From Aurantiochytrium sp. KH105 (Eukaryota; Sar; Bigyra; Thraustochytrida; Thraustochytriidae): a DNA stretch of 64,000 nucleotides. Below are positions 48,460-57,700 of this stretch, one piece after another. The translations under genes and the position numbers were made by a program. How positions within the stretch are numbered: the first letter of the stretch is position 1; each line of letters opens with the position of its first letter. The notes below the pieces were generated by a model. That model worked only from the letters and a program-made list of their open reading frames with translations. It did no database searches and was not told where the DNA came from. The stretch covers positions 1 through 64,000 of the forward strand of contig BGKB01000123.1 of NCBI GenBank assembly GCA_003116975.1, in the 5' to 3' direction.

Positions 48460-48836
48460 TGATTGATTATCTTCGGGACCTTTCTACTCTTTTACCTTTT
48501 TTTGTAACACCACTAAAGCCGCACGCTTGCGGGGAAACTTTTGTTAGCTTCTCGCATCAAATCTTGAGCGAACTTGCAAACAAAGAGAAACTACTGTGTC
48601 TGGATAACAAAGCACCGATGATCTCAACAAATACGATGGCGCCTAGTTTTTGACTCTTGCTTTTTCTCTTCTCATTCGCTTCCCGACTATTGTTGCCACG
48701 TTTTGCTTTTTCTTTTTCGAAGTTGCAGTTGCGTTGCGTTGCAGCAAAAATAAATCAAAAGTTGTGCGAGACATCACGCGCAAGATCATGCGGCGCTTGC
48801 TGTACAAAACGCCCTTTTCAGGAAATTGAAAACTGG
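48460..48836. other. convergent spacer
   Basis: AT-richer DNA between the tails of the membrane-protein gene and the neurochondrin gene. No gene seen. Confidence 0.55.
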
Positions 48837-50798
48837 TCACGGCAAATGACGTGACGCGTGCGAAAGAGCGAGAGATTTTAAGCGCGGAAAGACGAATGAG
48901 TGCAGGGTTGCCTCGTTGTATTTTCCTGCGCGAGTCGCCGCCGCAAGGACGTGATCGACCTCAGCCTTGTGACGCGGTGCCTGCCACCCTGACTGACAGA
49001 TGTCCAGGTATAAGAGACATCCGTGAACCTGTAGCCCAACGAAGCGCATGGCCGGATCCTGCGTCTCAATGGGGCCCTTCCATGAATCCAAGGTGGCACG
49101 TACGGACGACCCTGCTGACCACGTGCGTTCTTCCCCGCCAACTTCATGGTACAATTCAGCGGCGTCTAGCACTGTAGCTTCTGCCTCTGGCACAGAAACA
49201 AAGTCATCAGTCTTTTCGCTCGCAAAGCGCCCTTCTTGCGCGGCGACAGCCCGTAACAAAGCTAAACCCAGCTGTTCGCGATGCTTGTGCAAGAGCTCGT
49301 CTGCGCACGGACACGCTTCCGCGGCCAAGAGCACATTCACCGTTGAAAGCGCAGGCTGCCATGAGTCCGCTGCGCGCGATACCAGGTAGAGCAGAGTATC
49401 AAGCCCCCCGCTCGATGCCGACACACCGAGGTCGGCTTGCTCCACTTGTCCCATGACTTCGCAGGTCCCATCTGCAAGGTATTCGCCCAGGGCTCGAGCC
49501 AAGACTTGCTCGACGCGTCGCAGTGAGTATCCATTTGGCGATGCGTTTTCGCGTGTCACACACACGAAGCGGGTCATGGCGCGCACACAATTGTGCAAGG
49601 CATCACGACACTTAAGGAGCTCCGCCGCAGGTAAATGCGTCCATTGCAGTCTTTCAAGAAGACCTTGCGCCCTCGGCCCAAGACGCTCTGTGAAAAATCG
49701 GGTCGCCCACGTAAAGGCTTCCACACAAGCTTCAATGGTCATCTCGAGCGTTGCAGAAGCCTTCTTCGTACTACTGGCAGTCTCTGTCTTTTTCGCCTCT
49801 CCACAGGCGCACTTTTCGTTCTCAACCCAAGCATAGCGAGCATCTGTAAAGCAGACTTCAAGCTCGACGCCAAGCATGCGCAAGAAAAAGCTGACAGGGG
49901 ACGCACTTCCCGCGTCTTCGGTTGTGAGTTGTGGCCAAGCAGGGCCGGCGTGTTCACACAGAGTGCTTGCAAGCGTAAAAATCGAGCACCGGGCACCCGC
50001 GTCCAAATGCGACGTGTGTTTGAGCGCAGCAATCACAGCGTTTGCAGCAGGCTGGACAATGTCTTGCGCAGGGCTTGGTGAATCAGTCTTGATGAAGACG
50101 TTGTTGCTCCCGTCGACGTCGTTTTTGTTGATTCCATTCGCGTGCGTGTTTAGCAGGGTCACAAGCAAGCTTCCGAGCTCCACCGCGCCATGGGCCACGG
50201 ATTCGCTCGACACAGCCTTGTGCAGCGCAGTCGCAATACGAGCTGTTTGCTGTAAGCTGACCTGATGGCAGAAAACCTGCAACGCCTGAACAGCTGTCGC
50301 TGTTCGCTGTGGTTGCCGCGCCAAGGTCACCTCGACGATCAAGACATCAATCGTTCCAGCATTTAGGCTCGTTTTAGGACCCAAGCTTTGCGCCAACGAT
50401 GCAAGTGCCAAGAAAAGTTCCTGGGCGTAGTCATCATCAGCTTCGACGAGATCCCTCACGAGCAAGGCTTGCAGGGGCTCGAGGAGGTCTGCATCCTCAT
50501 TGTCACTTTCTGCTTTCGGGTCCAAAGAGTCACCGTTTCCAAGCGTGGCGAGGATCGTCACAGCCAGCCGTTGGTACGCACCTGCGTCCGCTTCCGTCGC
50601 GAGTAGACGCGGCAGGAGCTTGGTCGTCCTGAGCACCTCTCGCAGGCGGTGGCTGTGCGCCTCGAACTGGGGTCTCGGCACATGACGCGCGAACACGAGC
50701 AGGCCAGCGATGGCCGCCTCGTCGGTACCCTGTTGCAGGAGCTTGAGCGCAGCCTCCACCGCCGTCCCGGCCTCGGCAGCCTCGGCGGCCTCGGCCAT
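48837..50798 (-). CDS. NCDN: neurochondrin-like helical-repeat protein
   Basis: The frame is open to 51290, but that would overlap the first exon of the divergent esterase gene. The ATG at 50798 (MAEAAEAAEAGTAVEAALKL) gives 653 residues, close to the ~730 of animal neurochondrin. The sequence is almost all helical, with the opening pattern typical of the family: LKLLQQGTDEAAIAGLLVFA, then a lobe ending in LPRLLATEADAGAYQRLAVT. Later parts (ALRLLRAVAAQEGRFASE-like segments, a final WQAPRHKAEVDHVLAAATRA) fit an ARM-like solenoid. Neurochondrin in animals binds signalling and trafficking proteins and modulates CaMKII; the role in protists is unknown. The assignment rests on remembered family pattern and should be checked by profile search. 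It shares a 255 bp promoter region with the esterase gene. Confidence 0.75.
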   Translation of the reverse strand: MAEAAEAAEAGTAVEAALKLLQQGTDEAAIAGLLVFARHVPRPQFEAHSHRLREVLRTTKLLPRLLATEADAGAYQRLAVTILATLGNGDSLDPKAESDNEDADLLEPLQALLVRDLVEADDDYAQELFLALASLAQSLGPKTSLNAGTIDVLIVEVTLARQPQRTATAVQALQVFCHQVSLQQTARIATALHKAVSSESVAHGAVELGSLLVTLLNTHANGINKNDVDGSNNVFIKTDSPSPAQDIVQPAANAVIAALKHTSHLDAGARCSIFTLASTLCEHAGPAWPQLTTEDAGSASPVSFFLRMLGVELEVCFTDARYAWVENEKCACGEAKKTETASSTKKASATLEMTIEACVEAFTWATRFFTERLGPRAQGLLERLQWTHLPAAELLKCRDALHNCVRAMTRFVCVTRENASPNGYSLRRVEQVLARALGEYLADGTCEVMGQVEQADLGVSASSGGLDTLLYLVSRAADSWQPALSTVNVLLAAEACPCADELLHKHREQLGLALLRAVAAQEGRFASEKTDDFVSVPEAEATVLDAAELYHEVGGEERTWSAGSSVRATLDSWKGPIETQDPAMRFVGLQVHGCLLYLDICQSGWQAPRHKAEVDHVLAAATRAGKYNEATLHSFVFPRLKSLALSHASRHLP

Positions 50799-51053
50799 GG
50801 CCACCAGCGCGCACAGCCTGCCTGGGTCTTCAAGGTTTGTTGCTTCTTGTTGCTGGCGAAAAGAGACCCAACCTTTCACCACTTTCAAGGTGCGGCAGAC
50901 CCGATACGATCCCGCCGCCGTCACAGACACCTGCAGGAAGTGGCGCGCGTGGCCGGCCGGAGCTTCGTCGTACGCGCGCTCAAGCCGCTTGTTGTTGCTG
51001 CTGCGGCTGCTGCGGCCGCTGCTACTGTCGAGCTCAGTCAGATTCCAGCGACC
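50799..51053. promoter_or_regulatory. 255 bp putative bidirectional promoter
   Basis: The whole space between the neurochondrin ATG (50798, minus) and the esterase ATG (51054, plus). It contains CTGCTGCGGCTGCTGCGGCCGCTGC-like triplet drift near 50995-51025. No TATA box is evident. Confidence 0.6.
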
Positions 51054-52149
51054 ATGCGGCGCTTCGTGCTCTTTGGCGACTCGCTCACGCAGGAGGGCTT
51101 CATGCCCGGATACTGGGTGCAACGTGTCTCGCACCGTGAGTTCGCTCGTTCGCTTGTTCGCTCGTTCGCTTGTTCGTCTGCTCGCTTGCTCGCTTGAATC
51201 GCTCGCTGGCTTACTGGCTCGCGGGCAGGCGTTAAAGTTGATAATCCTGCGCGGCTTCGTCTGGCAAAGATAGAGAATCGGTAAACTCACGCACGCTTTG
51301 TTGGATGGGAGCTTGCTGCAGAGTACGTCCGGCGCGCAGATGTTCTGAACAGGGGTTTCTCCGGGTACAACACTCGCTGGGCTCTGGAGTTGCTGCCTGA
51401 GATTGAAAAGGACGTCAAGGATGCGGCTCTGGGCACCATTTTCTTCGGGGCAAGTAAGTTTTTTGGGGGGTTCTGCGCAACACTTGGATCACTTGTATGT
51501 GTAGGAGTGATGCCAACGTTTTTGTCTGCGCAAACAATGACACACAGACGATGCATCCGATGACGTGCAGCACGTCCCCGTGGATGAGTATGGTGATAAT
51601 CTCAAGTCAATCGTGGAGTCCTTTCGCAAATGTGGGTGCGAGCACATTGTCTTGATCGCCCCCCCGCCGCTCGACGAGGCCCTCTACGCCAAAGAATTCA
51701 TCGAAAAGCGGAACAAGACAAAGATTGATCGCAAGAACGAGCTCGTCGCCAAGTACGCAGCCAAGTGCATGAGTGTCGCAGACGAGCTCGGTGTCGCTTG
51801 CGTGCCGCTCTTTGACTTAATCAAGGACCGCGCCACCAAGGACAGCGTCGAACTTGCCCACTTTTTTAGCGACGGACTGCATCTGAACGCGCGTGGCGGG
51901 GAGATCCTTTTCGATGAACTCATGCTCGTGCTTCAAAAGACCAAGCCCGAGTTTTGCGTAACGCCTTGCAAGTACACGGGGAATCCGGCCAATTCGGGTT
52001 CATCGTGCCCCAAGCTGCCTCCTTTCGGGCCATGGTGGGACAAGATTGACCCCAAGGCCGGGCTTGGTACAGTCTTGCCTTCTGGTGGCGATCAAGAGGA
52101 GCCAGCGGCGAAAAAGGCCAAGGTCGACGCGTCTGAAGGCGCGAACTAG
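51054..52149 (+). CDS. IAH1: isoamyl-acetate-hydrolysing esterase type GDSL hydrolase, three exons
   Basis: Exons 51054-51135, 51322-51453 and 51548-52149; introns of 186 nt (GTGAG...GCAG) and 94 nt (GTAAGT...CACAG). The spliced protein is 271 residues. It begins MRRFVLFGDSLTQEGF, the GDSL block I with the nucleophile serine in GDSLTQ. Exon 2 carries VLNRGFSGYNTRWAL (block II, with the oxyanion Gly) and ends in IFFGA. The Asn of block III (FFGAND) is completed across the second junction. Exon 3 has the block V pair in SDGLHLNARGG, providing Asp and His. With the proposed splicing the spacing between blocks I and II equals that of human IAH1, which supports the exon borders. It should hydrolyse short-chain esters in the cytosol. 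The C-terminal ~40 residues with a Lys cluster (AAKKAKVDASEG) are extra. Confidence 0.93.
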
Positions 52150-52240
52150 AGACCCCACGTCGCGGGTGCAAAGTGAAGCTAGCAAACTTTTATCTTGTTC
52201 ATGTGCTAGTTGTGATGTGAATCGAAAATAAAAAATTCTT

Positions 52241-52316
52241 ACATAGTTTCGCAGATTCAAGTTTGTTCATCAATTCTCACATAGTCTTGCAGATTCAAGT
52301 TTGTTCATCAATTCTC
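52241..52316. repeat. 38 bp tandem duplication in a convergent 3' spacer
   Basis: ACATAGTTTCGCAGATTCAA at 52241 and ACATAGTCTTGCAGATTCAA at 52279, both continuing GTTTGTTCATCAATTCTC. A possible AATAAA polyadenylation signal of the esterase gene lies just before, near 52227. The duplication ends six bases before the transporter stop codon. Confidence 0.85.
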
Positions 52317-52322
52317 AGTTAC

Positions 52323-53780
52323 TTAGCTTTGAGTGAGCGCAAGGTTTTCGAAGCGGCTTTGCGCGCGAGGTGTTTCGTCGGAGATTTCGATGGGTGCGAG
52401 ATCATTCATTGCTCCTGAAGAGTACTGGCGCTCTCGCGCCTCCGCGGGACCCTCGGGCATTTGAGAGTTGTACATGAGCACACCACCAACGATGACGAGT
52501 AAAGCAAGCACATAGAGGGGCGCAATGGCGTCATGGAAGATGAGATGGCCCGCGAAGACGGCCCAGACGTCCGAACTCAGCAGCGAGATGTTGAGAAATG
52601 CTGCATCAAAGGTCTCGAGGAACTTGGAAATAGAACTGTACATGCCAAAGAGACAGACTACATAGCCCAGTATAAAGGTCCAAACTTTTGCTGGCCACGT
52701 ATGCGCAGCGCTCAAGGTTTCGTGCTCTGTGGCCGCGACCTGGATTCCCGCAAAAAAACAACCAAATGAACCCAAGAGGAACAGGTACTCGATGCGATCG
52801 TGACGCTTTACCATGACTTCTTGGGCTACATTGCTCACGGCATAGCACGAGGCTGCAAGGACGACGAGCGCGTCGCCAAGCGCTGGATTCGAGCCACGCG
52901 TTTCTGACTCGGATCCGAGACCAAGGTCGATCAGAACGACCATGCTAAGGCCGCAGAGACACATGAGGACGCCAGCGAAATTGCGTCTTCCGTACGTGAC
53001 GCGCAGGAAAAATCTGCTAAGGACCATGACGACCGGGATGGAAAAACAATCCAACAGTGTTGCGCTCGCGATCGTTGTGTATCTGTACGCGAGAACGGCG
53101 AGAAAGTTTCCCTGAACATCCGCCAGCGCGATGAGCGCGTAGACGTACCAGGGCGCAGCAAGGCTCGCTTCATGCTTTTGCTCAGGGATGGTGTCACCTT
53201 CGACATCCCGAAGCCTCGAGTCCGCGCCGGGACCGACACGGAACTGCGCTGCTAGCTCCTGGTCGCGTCGTTTTCGCCTCGCCCTCCGGAACCAGAACGC
53301 CCCGTATATCGTAGCCAAGGCAGCGTACATGATAAAGTTTTGCAGGCCGGGCACGCTCACGTCAGCGCCGCGGAAGAGGGCCTCCGAGAAGACACCGGTC
53401 CCCGTGAGCAGCAGCGAGAGCAACTGCCCAAGGACCACGCCGTGCCACTTGCGCCAGCAGGTCCTGCATCCTCCTCCCATTTGTCCACTTCGACTGCTGC
53501 TGCTCATCCCATGCCCGGAAGACTGTCTTCTCCGCCGCCGCAGCGCGCCCTCTTCGCGTTCTGCGTCTGTCTCGCCGTGCGCGCCGCGCAAGGGGCCCTG
53601 GGCTACGCCCTGCTGGTGCTGCTGCTGCAGCTGGTGCTGGTGCTGCAGCTGCTGCAGCTGCTCCGGCAAGGGTCGCGCGGGCGTCCCCATCATCATCCTC
53701 GCCGCCTCGGCCCGGGCTTCGCTCTCCGCGCCGCCCTCCGCGCCCTCCTCGCCCGCGCGCACGAGGCTCGCCAGCTCCAT
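52323..53780 (-). CDS. SLC35F-type transporter (drug/metabolite transporter superfamily)
   Basis: The frame is open to 53825 but starts there with GTG; the first ATG at 53780 gives 485 residues. The first ~100 residues are Gln/Arg-rich and cytosolic in style. About ten membrane helices follow. The segment ADVQGNFLAVLAYRYTTIASATLLDCFSIPVVMVLS matches the SLC35F1/F2 hallmark region, and ALVVLAASCYAVSNVAQEVMVK and LYVLALLVIVGGVLMYNSQ fit the second half of the fold. SLC35F members are orphan or small-molecule carriers (one imports queuosine-related compounds or drugs in animals); the substrate here is unknown. Sites at the C-terminus are polar and cytosolic. It lies tail to tail with the esterase gene and head to head, 309 bp away, with the small orphan gene. 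Confidence 0.9.
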   Translation of the reverse strand: MELASLVRAGEEGAEGGAESEARAEAARMMMGTPARPLPEQLQQLQHQHQLQQQHQQGVAQGPLRGAHGETDAEREEGALRRRRRQSSGHGMSSSSRSGQMGGGCRTCWRKWHGVVLGQLLSLLLTGTGVFSEALFRGADVSVPGLQNFIMYAALATIYGAFWFRRARRKRRDQELAAQFRVGPGADSRLRDVEGDTIPEQKHEASLAAPWYVYALIALADVQGNFLAVLAYRYTTIASATLLDCFSIPVVMVLSRFFLRVTYGRRNFAGVLMCLCGLSMVVLIDLGLGSESETRGSNPALGDALVVLAASCYAVSNVAQEVMVKRHDRIEYLFLLGSFGCFFAGIQVAATEHETLSAAHTWPAKVWTFILGYVVCLFGMYSSISKFLETFDAAFLNISLLSSDVWAVFAGHLIFHDAIAPLYVLALLVIVGGVLMYNSQMPEGPAEARERQYSSGAMNDLAPIEISDETPRAQSRFENLALTQS

Positions 53781-54089
53781 GGTTCTGCCGCCCGTGCCAT
53801 CCCTCCGGACCCGCGCAGCGTGCACGCGGATACCACTCGTCCCGGAAAGGGTCCCCGCGGGGTCCCCGCGCGCACACGCGCCCGCACACCCCGCGCGGGG
53901 ACCCGGTGTGCGCCGGCCGCCGGTCCGGGCCGGACCGGAAGCGGCGGCTTCCCAGGCGGGGTCGGTCTGTGCGGCGTCGCTATCTTTCTACAGTTAGATT
54001 GGTGCGGGCGCGGCGCAGAACCCGAACCCGGACCCGGAGAAGGACCCGGAGAAGGACCCGGAGAAGGACCCGGGGGCGGCGGGAGCAGG
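53781..54089. promoter_or_regulatory. 309 bp divergent region with a 12 bp minisatellite
   Basis: The space between the transporter ATG and the small orphan ATG. It is GC-rich, and its right end is a GACCCGGAGAAG repeat (54031-54074) immediately before the orphan start. Confidence 0.55.
54031..54074. repeat. 12 bp tandem repeat GACCCGGAGAAG
   Basis: Units start at 54031, 54043, 54055 and 54067 (the last partial), 16 bp before the next ATG, so probably within its leader or core promoter. Confidence 0.85.
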
Positions 54090-54461
54090 ATGGAGGCGCA
54101 GGCGGCGGCGGCGGCGCGCGTGGGCGCGCTGCAGCGCGCGCTGGCGGCGGCGCCCGCGACGCACGGCGCGCTGGCGCGCGGCGAGGCCGCGCGGCGCGCG
54201 CTGGCGAGCGGCGACTTCGAGCTGGCCGCCTTCAGGAGGCACGCGCGCGGGGACGTCGAGGAGACCACCGTCGTCGTGCGCAAGACGCAGCCTGGCCAGC
54301 AGCAAGGCCAGCAGCAAGGCCAGCAGCGCGTGCAGCACATGCAGATGCAGGGCCAGCCGCGTGGTCTCGCGTGGGACGCGGCGTCGGGCCAGGTCGACCG
54401 CTGCGAAGTCGTCGATTCCGACCTCGAACACCGCCAGATGATCCTCGACGCCTTCTCCTGA
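54090..54461 (+). CDS. small Ala/Gln-rich protein, unknown
   Basis: 123 residues from ATG 54090 (GCAGGATGG). The first half is an Ala/Arg helix (MEAQAAAAARVGALQRALAA, then GALARGEAARRALASGDFEL). The centre has VEETTVVVRKTQ and a short QQQGQQQGQQ tract, and the end is a well-formed segment, GLAWDAASGQVDRCEVVDSD with EHRQMILDAFS. The end looks conserved rather than random, which supports a real gene. The same frame is open far upstream, but that part lies across the transporter gene on the other strand. No family is recognised. Confidence 0.6.
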   Translation: MEAQAAAAARVGALQRALAAAPATHGALARGEAARRALASGDFELAAFRRHARGDVEETTVVVRKTQPGQQQGQQQGQQRVQHMQMQGQPRGLAWDAASGQVDRCEVVDSDLEHRQMILDAFS

Positions 54462-54774
54462 TCAAGTGATGGAGGGATTACCGAGAGCCACGGAGCCTTT
54501 TTTTTCAGCTGAAAGGCTGTCGGAAACATGTACACGTACGAGCACGGCTTTCGGCTTTCAGGCTCGGACGATGATCGCCACCAGACTGTCAGATAAACGG
54601 CAGACAGACAGGCAGGCAGGCAGGCAGGCAGACAGACAGACCTTCATTATTATTATGCAAGACGAGAGTCACAATCGAGTCGAAAAAATCCGAAAGTAAC
54701 CACGTAAACCACCAATAAATCTATTATGGATTTCTCAATCAAACCAGTTCGTTCCAGCCGACATCTTCACTCGC
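54462..54774. other. convergent spacer with GGCA/CAGA repeats
   Basis: Between the small orphan and the KDM5 stop. It contains CAGACAGACAGGCAGGCAGG-type repeats at about 54600-54641 and AATAAA near 54715 (plus strand). No gene seen. Confidence 0.55.
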
Positions 54775-57700
54775 TTACGTTGAACGGTGCAGGAGTTGTT
54801 GCGCAAGCAATGGCATGTTCGCAGCGGCTGCGGCTGCTGCTGCAGCTGCGGCGGCTGAGTCTTTGTTTGAATTGCCTCCTAAATTCATGCCGTTCACTTG
54901 GTGAGCTCGCAGTTGATTGAGGAGATCTGAAGGGTTTGCTCCCGCGCCAAGCCCAAGGCCTGCATTGGCCCCAACGCCACCGCTGCCGCCGCTCCCGCCA
55001 AGGATACGATCCATCCCTGGATGCATCATGTTCATCATGGGCCCTCCTCGTTGTTGTCCTCCCACGCCGCCAAAGAATGGTGGCAAATGAGGCTGGTGCT
55101 GATGCTGGTGCTGATGATGTTGTTGTTGCTGGTGCTGATGATGATGCGGATGAAATTGCTGTTGGAACCGCTGCTGCTGTTGCTGCTGCTGTTGAAGCTG
55201 CTGTTGGCGTTGTTGCTGAAGCTGCTGCTGCTGATGTTGCTGGATCTGCTGCTGGATAAGCTGCAAATCAAGTCCCGGAGTTCCGAGGTGATGCGAGGCT
55301 TGCTGCTGGTGGTGCTGCTGGAATAGCTGTTGGCGATGCTGGTCCAGCTGACGTTGCTCACGCAGTTGCTGCTCCTGCTGCTCTTTGCGGAATTGCTGCA
55401 ATTGCAGCTGCAGCTGCATTTGACGTTTCAGCTCGTCTCGCTGCTGCTGCTGTTCCTGCTGCTCTTTCTCCTTTTGTTGCTGCTGGTCGGCAAACGAACG
55501 AACCAATGCTTTGACAAGCGCCATGTCAGCCGCGTCAAGCGTTGGCAAGCGCTCCATAATGTGCGCACTCACCGCAGGTGCCTGGAGGAGGCCGATAAGG
55601 GCATCGCGCGTCCCAGATTGGCATTCCAGCTTCTGCGCGACGGTTTCTGCACTCCCAATCTGGTTCGGATGAATCTGAGACTCAATCTTGTCGTCTCGCT
55701 TGCCGTGAACGTGCAAATGCCTCAGGAAACGGAGCAAAAGCTCAAAGAGAATGGTGGCCGCTTCCTGGACACCGAGATCGGGAGGCATGCTCGCATTGGC
55801 GAAAAGCATGCGCCAGAGCTCGCGCGAAGATGTCTTGCCAAGGTCAAGCGACCGTGCGACCTGACGCCACTCCTCCACGCTTTTAATGATGCTTGCGAGG
55901 CTTCGCTCCTCGGGAACCACTACTTGCAATCTCTTTGCGCCGTCACGTGCTGCCTGCAAGTTGTTTTCCGTGACACTGCGAAGCATCACCTGCGTTCCGT
56001 GGGTCGTGGTGACGCAAGACTTGCTGGCCGACTCTGATTGAATCGTGCGGACGTGATCGTACGCGGCCAGAAAACCACTTCGACCCTGATCTACGAGATA
56101 TGGAACATCCTCGCGCTGGCAGCAATCTTGGCAAAAGAACCGATGCGAGCTCGAAGCTAGACGCTCCATGGCCTCGTCCCCAAGCCCAATGCAGACACCG
56201 TGAAACCATTCACTGCAGTTTTCGCAACACAGCATTTTCAGGTTAAAGTCGCTCGTTCCAAAGTCCGGTTTTCGACAGCTGCAAAACAAGTTCACCATGG
56301 GCTTCTTGCCGCTGCGCAGACAACAAGCTGGGCAAAAGAAGTGCTTCACCTCTCGCGCTTCGTGCAGAGAGATACCAACGCACAAGGGATGGTACCAGTC
56401 AGAGCAGTCCTCGCACTGCACCATGGGGTCATTGGCACCGTGGTCCTTTTGACAGTAGCAATATTTGCCCTCCTTTCGCGGCGGCTTGTCCAGCACCTTG
56501 CCATCGTAGATGCATGTCGGGCAGTGGAAACTACCAATCTCCTGGACCCGTTCTTGGGTCGTCGCAAGACAGTGCGGATGGTACCACTCGTCGCAAGAAT
56601 CGCATGCAAACATGAACACGTTCGGCAGATCCGGCTTCCGGCACACGCAATAGAGCTTGGTCTTACTCGTGCCACGGCGCTGAGCCTTGTCACCATCACC
56701 GCGAACTTGGTGTGCTAGAGCTTCCTGGTCAATGCTAGCATAGGATCCGCGGAGCACGGCCCGCAAAACCTCGCGATCTTCGACAGTTCCCGATTTTGCA
56801 TGCTCCTCGAGTTCCGACGGCTGGAGGGACTTACACAAGAGAAGATGGTCAGAACAATGCTGCCGCCACGCCCGAACCGCTGCGATGTAGCACGATATCT
56901 CGCGCATATCTTGAAAGTTGGCCTCCAAAATCCCGAGCGCCTTGCCGTCCTCGATGAACTTGAGTAGCTGCGCTTCGCGCCAGCGATCACCACTGTTTGG
57001 TGCGTCCATGCGCTCAACAAGAGCGCGCGCGTCTTGGAGCCAAATGTTGATCTTGTCCATGGCTGCGCGCATCTCGGCCTCCATCTCGCGAGAAGGCTTG
57101 AACATGAGCTCGGCAAGACTTGCATCAAGACGAATCATTTCCATTGCATTCGTGGCCTCCTGGCTTTGCCGCAGGTAGCGCTTCTCCCATTCCATCACCA
57201 TGTTGACGCGTTTCTTGAACGTCTCTGCAATCGGGTGCGCTTCCATCGCGGGTGAAAGGGGAGGCTTGGCGTCCAAGTGTTTTTTGGCATCGCGCGAGGC
57301 TGCCCGCGGTTCGCGCTCCACCAAAGACTTGGCGCCTTGCAGCCATTTGCAGGCTTCGGCAAGGGCCACGGCTTCCTCGGCCTCAGGACTCACACGGACT
57401 CGAATATTCTGCGCAAGATTCTCCTTGGCCTCCCACAATGCCGCGGCGGCGGCTTCGTTGAGCGGATCACTCGCCAGCGTTTCTTTGAGCAGAAGCGCAT
57501 TCCCCTCCCAGTCAAGAGCAGCTTGTGCGCGACTTGCCAGGGCCGCCACTTCGGGTATGCGGGAACTTGGGCCCCCGAACTTGGACACGAGAGTTTCGAC
57601 GTCTTTATGTCTTGGCCATGTTGACGAATTTGACCGCGACGCAGCCATCATTTGCGCCGCATCGCGACGAAGCGATTGCAGAGCCTTGCCGCAGACCTTG

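Noticed and set aside
50799-51290. N-terminal extension of the neurochondrin frame
   Set aside because: It would run antisense through the esterase first exon and reads as low-complexity Ser/Arg text; the family-like sequence begins at the ATG 50798.
53340-54089. Upstream extension of the small orphan frame over the transporter gene
   Set aside because: It is antisense to the transporter N-terminus and shows only biased composition.
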